Below, one piece after another: positions 54,979 to 61,921 of a DNA stretch of 64,000 nucleotides; positions within the stretch are counted from its first letter, which is position 1; every line of letters starts with the position of its first letter. A model generated the notes under the pieces. It was not told the DNA's origin. It saw only the letters and a list, made by a program, of their open reading frames with translations, and searched no databases. This DNA comes from Holophagaceae bacterium (GTDB lineage: Bacteria; Acidobacteriota; Holophagae; Holophagales; Holophagaceae): assembly GCA_009783055.1 (NCBI GenBank), contig WRHW01000003.1:25430-89429 (forward strand), in the 5' to 3' direction. The position numbers were made by a program, and so were the translations under genes.

Positions 54979-56423
54979 CTTGGTCTCCCTACAAGCCGGC
55001 CCTTGCCGACAGAATAAATATCGTCTATCAACATCTGATAGTTGGGTTCGCGTTTCTCAGTGTCAGCCCGTTGTTTGATGCGAGCCTGATGGACTTCCAC
55101 CACCTCAGCCAGCATTGGTACTTTTGCTTTTTCGAGTATCCTTACAGCACCTTCATTGTCCCTTACAGGCATCAGCTTCCCTGCATTGTGGATGCTTGGA
55201 GCAAATGGCACATCCAAAACACCTGCTTGAAATGCCCTAACAGTGCCAATGGCGATATCTCCGTCACCCAATTCAAACACTTTTGCGAGGAGGTGTTTGA
55301 CTTCCTTTTTTATCAATTCCTTTTCTTCGATGACCCGCTTGATCTCTAGCATGGATTGATCCTGAAGGAGGGATACCATTTGGCGAGTAGCTTTTAGTCC
55401 CATCAAATTTGCATCCTTTGTTGGAATACCGGATGCCTCATGTGGAGTCTTGACAATCACTTTTGTGGCCTTTGAAAGCGCGGCTACCGCGCTACCAAGT
55501 GCAATGACGCTAAATGCCTTGCTTTCGTCTTCGGGGAACCCACCCATCCACTGATGCAAAACAGTTGTCAACTGATAGCCACTATATCCTGCAGAATTAA
55601 ACGCCTCGTCAGCCAATTCTCTCAAAGAAGCTACGGCGGCCACGTCTTGAATCATGTTGCCAAGTTGGCCGTACCCAAGCGTCAGGCACTTAACGCCCTG
55701 CTCGAGTGCCAAAAGACCCTCTATGATCGCTACAGTATGTGAAATAAATGGCGGAACCAGCGAACCAGTGAGTGGGCCAAATGGCTCGCGATTAATTCGC
55801 ACACCATTTTCTTCATACTTGCCCACCAACCTATCTGTATACTGCCAATGTCGCAGAGTAGCTTCTAGGCTAATTTTCTTAGCGTAAGGGATGTTGTATG
55901 AAATCCCACCGCCCTCGTAAGAGGTAAAGCCCGCGGCGAGAGTTATCTCCGTCAGCAACCTAGCATCCGGCGTGCCGTGGCGCACCTGAATTGGCTTCTC
56001 AATGGCATTGGCAAGGATGCGACAGGATTTAAGCCCGTGGTTTACGGCTGGGAATCCATTCAAAAGGCTTCGTCCTGCTTCCAGTGACCGCTGTATTCCA
56101 TTTTGAGCTTCTGCATATTGGTTTTGCCTTGTATAGGCATCAATTGTGGTAGGCAATAAGTCGGCCTCAACAGATAGAGCCTGAAGCAAGTCAATGTGTT
56201 CGTTTAGCAACGCTACACCAGCCCTTGGTTGTATAAGGGTTTTCCTACCTTTGTTGGCCTCTGCAAGGGCTGAGGAAAATCGTTTTTCTTCAGGAATCGA
56301 CTTTTGAAACTCAATGGCCTCATAAAAATCAACGTCTGCTCCTGTTGGCCAAGTTGCCAAGACTTCCTTTTGCTCGGTGCTGAACTCGCTGTCATCCAAG
56401 CGTTTGTTTTTGAGAGTGCTCAT
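54975..56423 (-). CDS. glmE: Glutamate mutase epsilon (catalytic) subunit
   Basis: 482 aa, equal in size to clostridial GlmE/MutE. With GlmS and coenzyme B12 it rearranges L-glutamate to threo-3-methylaspartate. Typical segments: PRAGVALLNEHIDLLQAL, RHGTPDARLLTEI, NREPFGPLTGSLVPPFISH and HQWMGGFPEDESKAF, and KTPHEASGIPTKDANL. AGGAG lies 7 nt before the ATG. It follows glmL by 25 nt and overlaps mal by 4 nt, giving the order glmS-glmL-glmE-mal known from glutamate-fermenting clostridia. Confidence 0.97.
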   Translation of the reverse strand: MSTLKNKRLDDSEFSTEQKEVLATWPTGADVDFYEAIEFQKSIPEEKRFSSALAEANKGRKTLIQPRAGVALLNEHIDLLQALSVEADLLPTTIDAYTRQNQYAEAQNGIQRSLEAGRSLLNGFPAVNHGLKSCRILANAIEKPIQVRHGTPDARLLTEITLAAGFTSYEGGGISYNIPYAKKISLEATLRHWQYTDRLVGKYEENGVRINREPFGPLTGSLVPPFISHTVAIIEGLLALEQGVKCLTLGYGQLGNMIQDVAAVASLRELADEAFNSAGYSGYQLTTVLHQWMGGFPEDESKAFSVIALGSAVAALSKATKVIVKTPHEASGIPTKDANLMGLKATRQMVSLLQDQSMLEIKRVIEEKELIKKEVKHLLAKVFELGDGDIAIGTVRAFQAGVLDVPFAPSIHNAGKLMPVRDNEGAVRILEKAKVPMLAEVVEVHQARIKQRADTEKREPNYQMLIDDIYSVGKGRLVGRPR

Positions 56424-56448
56424 GGACGTACTCCTGTTTTGAACTTAC

Positions 56449-57855
56449 TTATAGGGAATTAGGTGTTCCGCCTTGTTCTACTAGCAATAAATTTTCAATG
56501 GCGCATCGCGCCGCTTGTTTAGGATAGCTACTTGCAACTGCTCCCAAGAGAGGGAGAATATAATTGTAATCCCTCAGATATGTATAGTTTCTGGGGTTCA
56601 GTGAAATTATTTCAGAAGGCCGGTTGTTTTCTATCACAATTGGGACAAAATCGCTCATTGCGCTTAAAAAGCCACCTGAGCCGACTATCTTAGAAATCTG
56701 TCTCAAGTCTTTGCCCTGTTGGACAAAGGCCTCGCCTTCAGCGGTAAACACCCTGCGCCAAGTTCCGGCGTGTCTCTGCATTGCGTGGTGAATACATGCA
56801 GATGCCAGGCATCTATCAAAGTGGATTTCCTCTGGGTCAATGGGCAGATATTCTGGCACACTTTCCAACTTGCCAATGAAAGCAGAAAAGGAACTGCGTT
56901 GGTTTTCATCCATTATTTCAGACAGCGTGTCGCCAATGCTATCCACAGCAGTTGAGGCAGAGACGCGCATTCCAAGATCACCCTCAACAGTGCGTTTGAT
57001 TATGGGTTCTGCAAGGCCGCGCATTATCACTCTTGCCTCTGCATCTAGTTTGCCTCCAGCAGAATATACGTCTGTAGTTGCTCCCCCCATATCTAGTAAC
57101 ATAAAATCGCCAAAGTCTGGTAATTCATTGTGGATAGCCTCTACCAGCAACAGCACCGCAAGAGGAGTGGGCATTGGCTCGGAGCCTATTTCATTTTGAA
57201 TCGCATCTAGCCCCTTGCCAAAAACGATAGTGCGTAAAAACACATTTCTGATTTTCTCCCTTGCCCCTTCTGGTTCCATCTGGTCTATTTTTGGCAGTAG
57301 GTTTGGTGCAGGATGGACATCAAAGCCAGCCTCGGAAAGCCTATGGCAAATTACATCCTTTAATGCCACATTGCCTGCAAAGACAATGGTGGGCAACTTG
57401 TCACAGTTGACCATCGAAGGTAGGTGGCACAATAACTCAGCATTGTGTAACAGATATGATTCGTTTCCGCCGTCAGTGCCGCCCGCAAGGAGTATGATGT
57501 CAGGCTTTTTTTTCAGAAGTTCTGCTAAGTGTTCCCCAGTAAGTTTGTAGGCATGAACAGAAACCACCTTACCGCCCGCAGATAGCGCGGCAGATTTTGC
57601 GGCCATGAGTGTTAGGTCAGGCACTACTCCTATTGCAGATATAGCCAGCCCACCTTTGGCTGAGGATGTAAAAAATATCTGCTCGGCGGTTTTTTTAGGG
57701 TCGAGTTTTTTCTTTATCCAATCAAAGCCAATTTTTAAGTCGGCAATGGTAGTGGGGCATACGGCCCTATCCAAATATTCCAGTTTTTCACCATTCAGCC
57801 TAAACATCGCCCCTTTGGTGTATGTAGAACCGATGTCTATGGAGAGGAGAATCAC
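56449..57855 (-). CDS. glmL: GlmL (MutL), ATP-dependent glutamate mutase reactivating factor
   Basis: 468 aa from a GTG at 57855 that has AAGGA 6 nt upstream; another GTG at 57873 would add six residues. Member of the ASKHA (actin-like ATPase) fold: SIDIGSTYTKGAMF phosphate-1 loop, LAGGTDGG, LLDMGGATTDVYS phosphate-2 loop and a late VGSGGFLS. MutL proteins replace damaged cobalamin in the mutase. In clostridial operons glmL sits between glmS and glmE as here. The call is firm from the mixture of ATPase motifs and context. Confidence 0.93.
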   Translation of the reverse strand: MILLSIDIGSTYTKGAMFRLNGEKLEYLDRAVCPTTIADLKIGFDWIKKKLDPKKTAEQIFFTSSAKGGLAISAIGVVPDLTLMAAKSAALSAGGKVVSVHAYKLTGEHLAELLKKKPDIILLAGGTDGGNESYLLHNAELLCHLPSMVNCDKLPTIVFAGNVALKDVICHRLSEAGFDVHPAPNLLPKIDQMEPEGAREKIRNVFLRTIVFGKGLDAIQNEIGSEPMPTPLAVLLLVEAIHNELPDFGDFMLLDMGGATTDVYSAGGKLDAEARVIMRGLAEPIIKRTVEGDLGMRVSASTAVDSIGDTLSEIMDENQRSSFSAFIGKLESVPEYLPIDPEEIHFDRCLASACIHHAMQRHAGTWRRVFTAEGEAFVQQGKDLRQISKIVGSGGFLSAMSDFVPIVIENNRPSEIISLNPRNYTYLRDYNYILPLLGAVASSYPKQAARCAIENLLLVEQGGTPNSL

Positions 57856-57883
57856 GGTTTTCCTTTGCAACACCTAATCCATT

Positions 57884-58303
57884 CTATTTGCGTCTTCCGG
57901 CCACATCATCTTTGAGTATCTGAGACACATTGTTGATGTCGGCATCGGGGGAGAAAACGCGGTCGAACCCCATTTTTTTGAATGTCTCTTCGGTCTCTGA
58001 AAAAGCTTTTTTGCCGATCACCAAATTGCCACCGACATATAAAATGATGTCTTCCAGGCCACGCTCAATGCAACGCCCCCTCAGACCCTCACAGTCCAGC
58101 TCACCTTGGCCGTATAGGGAGGAGACGCATATTGCATCGGCCTTGGTTTCAATTGCGGCATCAATAAATTCATCTTGCGAGACCATGACCCCAAGGTTGA
58201 CCACCTCGATGTCATTTTGGCTAAATATTTTTTCTAAAATCTGGTTGCCCACTGCATGGCAGTCTGCCCCAATAACTCCGAGTACGATTTTTACAGGTTG
58301 CAT
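57884..58303 (-). CDS. glmS: Glutamate mutase sigma (B12-binding) subunit
   Basis: 139 aa cobalamin-binding Rossmann domain. The base-off motif DxHxxG is DCHAVG (Asp14, His16, Gly19), with His16 the cobalt ligand as in clostridial MutS. A following [23 protein letters not shown] and [10 protein letters not shown] complete the fold. ATG 58303 is chosen because GGAG is 7 nt upstream; the longer frame begins at 58324 without a site. First gene of the glm-mal operon. Confidence 0.96.
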   Translation of the reverse strand: MQPVKIVLGVIGADCHAVGNQILEKIFSQNDIEVVNLGVMVSQDEFIDAAIETKADAICVSSLYGQGELDCEGLRGRCIERGLEDIILYVGGNLVIGKKAFSETEETFKKMGFDRVFSPDADINNVSQILKDDVAGRRK

Positions 58304-58390
58304 GTTGTAACTCCATATATCCATTTATATTTTACGCTCACATTCGTTCTCTTTATCCATTAATTTATATCAAATTGCACGCAACTAGGA

Positions 58391-58403
58391 GCAACTTGGC
58401 ATA
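58391..58403. repeat. Copy of dispersed CAACTTGGTATA-type word (variant)
   Basis: GCAACTTGGCATA, one base different from the word at 22700-22712 and 58887-58899. It lies in the 119-nt gap between glmS and the OsmC gene. Confidence 0.4.
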
Positions 58404-58422
58404 ACGACAGCCTAGTTCCAAG

Positions 58423-58833
58423 CTACCCGCAAACAACTATTTCATGGTTGATAGGGCAGGCCTTTGCGAGCATCGCACTCACACCGCAATATTTTTCGAG
58501 GCTCAAATTGACTGCCCTTTCCAACTTGCTCAAGGGTAAATCCTTGCCACTAAATTCATACCTGATATGTATTGATTTGAAAACTTTTGGGTGTTCTTCT
58601 GTGAGGTCTGCGCTGATATGTATCTTAAGACCCTCAATTTCGACTTGCATTTTTTTGAGAATAGAAACAACGTCCATAGCCGTACAGCCCCCCAGCCCGG
58701 TTAAGAGCAAGGTCTTTGGTTTTGGCCCTTGGTCAGTGCCTCCCATGTCAACGGGCAAATCAAGCATGAGGTCATGTCCATCTTGTGCCGACTTAAATGA
58801 CATGCCAGATGACCATATCACTGTTGATTCCAT
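58423..58833 (-). CDS. OsmC/Ohr-family peroxidase-like protein
   Basis: 136 aa from ATG 58833 with GGAGG just upstream; extending to 58923 would cover a repeat sequence and is rejected. The two redox cysteines are present: GLGGCTAMDV and EKYCGVSAML, the positions of the peroxidatic and resolving Cys in OsmC/YhfA proteins, which reduce organic peroxides with thiol help. The length matches the YhfA subgroup. It is divergent from the phosphatase gene. Confidence 0.9.
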   Translation of the reverse strand: MESTVIWSSGMSFKSAQDGHDLMLDLPVDMGGTDQGPKPKTLLLTGLGGCTAMDVVSILKKMQVEIEGLKIHISADLTEEHPKVFKSIHIRYEFSGKDLPLSKLERAVNLSLEKYCGVSAMLAKACPINHEIVVCG

Positions 58834-58886
58834 AATGCCTCCAATACCCACAATTATAGCAGGATCGCCACTCTCATAGTTTTGAG

Positions 58887-58899
58887 GCAACTTGGTATA
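58887..58899. repeat. Copy of dispersed CAACTTGGTATA word
   Basis: GCAACTTGGTATA, identical over 13 nt to 22700-22712, which forms the end of a 16-bp palindrome in that region. Here it lies between the OsmC gene and the phosphatase gene, 18 nt from another palindrome. Confidence 0.45.
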
Positions 58900-58916
58900 G
58901 AATGTTAATTGAGACT

Positions 58917-58941
58917 CTTGCAAAACTACCGGTTTTGCAAG
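58917..58941. repeat. Perfect 10-bp inverted repeat in divergent intergenic region
   Basis: CTTGCAAAAC (58917-58926) and GTTTTGCAAG (58932-58941) with a 5-nt spacer TACCG. Location between the divergent OsmC and phosphatase genes makes an operator possible. No T-run follows. Confidence 0.6.
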
Positions 58942-59114
58942 ACACCGAAGGTGGTAAGTTGCGCCCGAAGTGTAACCGAATCCAGCGGAATTTTTGGTAT
59001 CTCAACACTTGCCTACTCTTCGCTGGAGACGGTACAACGGAGGGAGCAGGTGTATCGCTGGGTTTTGCAATTACCTTAGTTGGCACTTTAGATATTGAGA
59101 ACAGGGGATGGCAG

Positions 59115-60758
59115 ATGAATGTACTGGTTAGAAATGCTCTTTTTGCCGTTATAGGCATCTTGGTGTATTTGTCGCCATTGGTGACAAGACTTCAGGCAGG
59201 AGTACAGAGAGATGATCAACTTTCCAATTCAGAAATAAAAAACATCATAATTATGATTCCTGATGGAACAAGCCTTGCGGGTTTGACACTTGCGCGATGG
59301 TATGGTGCATGCGACGCTGAAACAGGAATAATTGATACAAAAAAGGCACTTGCCCTCGATGAGTTAGTCAGCGGTCTTGTGCGAACCTATTGGTCAAACG
59401 GCCAAATCATCGGAGCTATTACTGATTCCGCTCCTGCGGCGGCGGCATTTGCCTGTGGCATTAAGACAAAAGCAGGTTATATAGGCATGACAGCGGATTC
59501 GGTTCCCGTGGCAAACCTTTTGGAAGCCTCAAGGCTTATTGGTAAGTCCACAGGCATTGTGGCAACCTGCAATGTACAACATGCGACCCCAGCAAATTTT
59601 TCGGCACATATTAATAACCGAGGTAGATATGACATCATTGGCGAGCAACAGGCCAACACTGGTATCGACGTTGTGCTGGGTGGTGGTTTCAAGTTTTTAG
59701 AAGAACCTTACCGAAAGGATGGAAAAAACATCCTAGAAGAAATCAAGGCACTGGGCTACAAATACATCACTACCAGCGCAGAAATGAAATCCGCTTCAAG
59801 TGGGAAACTCTGGGGTATGTTTGCGCCAGACTCCATGGCATACGAGATTGACCGAGTAGAACTTGCACCCTCGGAGCCATCCCTAGCCGAGATGACGGCT
59901 AAGGCTATAGACTTGCTATCAGAAAACGAAAAAGGATTTTTCTTGATGGTTGAAGGGTCTAAACCCGACTGGATGGCACATGCCAACGAGCCTGTGGGGC
60001 TTATTTCAGAGATACTCGCCTTTGACTCTGCAGTTGCTGTCGCGCTAGATTATGCTAAAGCCAGCCAAAACACTATGCTTTTGATAATGAGTGACCATGG
60101 TACTGGCGGAATCAGCATCGGAAACACCGGCACCAGAGGCAGTTACGCTAATGATCCAGTCGAAAAATTTATTGCACCACTCAAACGTGCCAAACTCTCT
60201 GGCACTGGCATCGTATCAAAATTTAATGCAGACCGCACGAATATTGTGGATGTGATGAAACAATTTTTTGGTATCGAAGACCTCACTGAGGCAGAAATTG
60301 ATAAAATCTCGAATGCTCCAGTTGAGAGTATGCAAAACACTGTTGGCCCGATCATTTCTAAACGCGCCAATATTGGATGGACTACCACAGGGCACACAGG
60401 CGAAGATGTCATTCTATTTTCATACCTGCCCAAAAATGGGCGCGTCAATGGAGTAATCGACAATACAGACATAGCAATGATGTGCGCAAAGGCCTGGGGT
60501 ATCGATCTCGGAGCAGTAACGCGTGATTTATTTAACCCTGCCGAGGTGGCCTTTAAGGAAGTTGGCGCAAGGGTTGAGATTGATAACTCGTTACCAACAG
60601 GTGCAAAGATGACAGTTTCAAAGGGTGCAGACGTATTGGTAATATTCGAAAACAAAAATTATGTATTGCTAAACAACGAAAAAGTTGTGGTCGATAGCAT
60701 TGCAATCCACCAAGATGGTGTTTTTTATGTTAGCAAGCGTGTAATAGGTTTGTTATAG
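59115..60758 (+). CDS. Alkaline phosphatase (exported)
   Basis: 547 aa from ATG 59115, preceded by AGGGG, with an N-terminal signal or anchor (LVRNALFAVIGILVYLSPLV). The family features are IIMIPDGTSLAGL (metal Asp), nucleophile Ser in DSAPAAAAFACGIKT, GGGFKF, VEGSKPDWMAHAN, SDHGTGG (metal ligands Asp and His) and a final TTGHTGEDV. It hydrolyses phosphate monoesters outside the cytoplasm. An in-frame 71-codon upstream extension is unsupported: it has no ribosome site and crosses the palindrome at 58917. The phosphatase stands by itself, with DUF2891 following by 75 nt. Confidence 0.9.
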   Translation: MNVLVRNALFAVIGILVYLSPLVTRLQAGVQRDDQLSNSEIKNIIIMIPDGTSLAGLTLARWYGACDAETGIIDTKKALALDELVSGLVRTYWSNGQIIGAITDSAPAAAAFACGIKTKAGYIGMTADSVPVANLLEASRLIGKSTGIVATCNVQHATPANFSAHINNRGRYDIIGEQQANTGIDVVLGGGFKFLEEPYRKDGKNILEEIKALGYKYITTSAEMKSASSGKLWGMFAPDSMAYEIDRVELAPSEPSLAEMTAKAIDLLSENEKGFFLMVEGSKPDWMAHANEPVGLISEILAFDSAVAVALDYAKASQNTMLLIMSDHGTGGISIGNTGTRGSYANDPVEKFIAPLKRAKLSGTGIVSKFNADRTNIVDVMKQFFGIEDLTEAEIDKISNAPVESMQNTVGPIISKRANIGWTTTGHTGEDVILFSYLPKNGRVNGVIDNTDIAMMCAKAWGIDLGAVTRDLFNPAEVAFKEVGARVEIDNSLPTGAKMTVSKGADVLVIFENKNYVLLNNEKVVVDSIAIHQDGVFYVSKRVIGLL

Positions 60759-60800
60759 CTATTCCTATGAGCAAAGAGCAAATTTTCTTCTACCATCAAG

Positions 60801-60809
60801 TGTTATAAT
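60801..60809 (+). promoter_or_regulatory. Extended -10 promoter upstream of the DUF2891 gene
   Basis: TGTTATAAT gives an extended -10 (TG, one base, TATAAT at 60804-60809). No good -35 is present, which is common with extended -10 boxes. The coding start is 25 nt downstream. Confidence 0.45.
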
Positions 60810-60833
60810 CTCCAATGTCGTATGGAGACTACT

Positions 60834-61907
60834 ATGGATGTTCGCAATTTCTTTTGGCCAATCGTTTCGGTAGCTCTTCTGGCGCAGGCACCACCGTTGA
60901 CACTAAACCAGACTTCGGCAGGGCACTTTGCTAGGTTGGCTCTTAAATGTGTGGGGCAGGAATTTCCCTACAAGCCCGACCATGTACTGGGGAATCCAGA
61001 TGACCTAAAATTGCCCAGAGTTTTTCATCCGGCATTTTATGGTTGCTTCGACTGGCATTCCTCTGTTCATGGGCACTGGATGCTGGCAAGACTGCTAAGA
61101 GAGTTTCCTGAAATGTCAGAGGCTTCCCAAATTAGGGCTGTATTAGACAAACATCTTTCTCCTGATCTATTACGAATAGAACTTAACTACCTTGATTCAA
61201 GGGAAAACAGGGCGTTTGAGCGTCCTTATGGTTGGGCTTGGTTGCTAAAGCTATCAGCAGAGTTAGAAACATCAGACTATCCAGGGGCAAACAAATGGGC
61301 AGAAGCTGTGAGGCCACTAGCAAAGGAAATCTGTCGCCGCTTTATGGATTTCTTACCTAGACTTACCTATCCAAACCGCACGGGCGTTCATTCAAATACA
61401 GCCTATTCTATGTCTCTAGCTTTAGACTATGCAAGGGCGACCAAGGATACGGAGTTTGAAGCACTATTGTTGATAAGGGCTAAAGCATATTATTACAACG
61501 ATAAATCTGCCCCGCTAAATTATGAGCCGGGAGGTGAAGACTTCATCAGCCCAGCACTAGAAGAAGTAGCCCTGATGGCAAAGGTGCTTGACGAAGACAC
61601 ATTTCAAAAGTGGCTAAAAGGCTTTTTGCCTAATTTGAATCGCCTACCGATAGTTCCAGCCACGGTTTCAGACCGCTCTGATCCCCGTATTGCGCACCTA
61701 GATGGGCTTAACATGAGCCGCGCCAGAAACCTATATACCCTGATGAGCCATTTGAGTGCTAAGGATAGCAAGAGGTCAAACCTGTTGGGTTTGGCAGATG
61801 CACATGCCAACGCAAGTCTACCCCATGTATCCAGTGGAAACTATGAAGGCGAACACTGGCTTGCAACCTTTGCTGTCCACATGCTTGAGGCAAGAACTAG
61901 GAGATAG
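60834..61907 (+). CDS. DUF2891-family protein, exported
   Basis: 357 aa from ATG 60834 with GGAG 6 nt upstream; an ATG 12 nt earlier is in frame but overlaps this site. A signal peptide (FFWPIVSVALLAQA) is followed by an all-helical domain, likely an alpha/alpha barrel. DUF2891 residues are visible: FHPAFYGCFDWHSSVHGHWMLARLL, FERPYGWAWLLKL, NRTGVHSNTAYSMSLALDYA, and YEPGGEDFISPALEEVALM. The function of the family is unknown to me; the His-rich motif suggests a hydrolase or lyase, perhaps acting on carbohydrates. Convergent with the second MmeI-type gene. Confidence 0.85.
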   Translation: MDVRNFFWPIVSVALLAQAPPLTLNQTSAGHFARLALKCVGQEFPYKPDHVLGNPDDLKLPRVFHPAFYGCFDWHSSVHGHWMLARLLREFPEMSEASQIRAVLDKHLSPDLLRIELNYLDSRENRAFERPYGWAWLLKLSAELETSDYPGANKWAEAVRPLAKEICRRFMDFLPRLTYPNRTGVHSNTAYSMSLALDYARATKDTEFEALLLIRAKAYYYNDKSAPLNYEPGGEDFISPALEEVALMAKVLDEDTFQKWLKGFLPNLNRLPIVPATVSDRSDPRIAHLDGLNMSRARNLYTLMSHLSAKDSKRSNLLGLADAHANASLPHVSSGNYEGEHWLATFAVHMLEARTRR

Positions 61908-61921
61908 AAAGTTTAATAGTT

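Noticed and set aside
58902..59114. N-terminal extension of the phosphatase gene from 58902
   Set aside because: No ribosome site, covers a palindrome, and the signal peptide begins at 59115.
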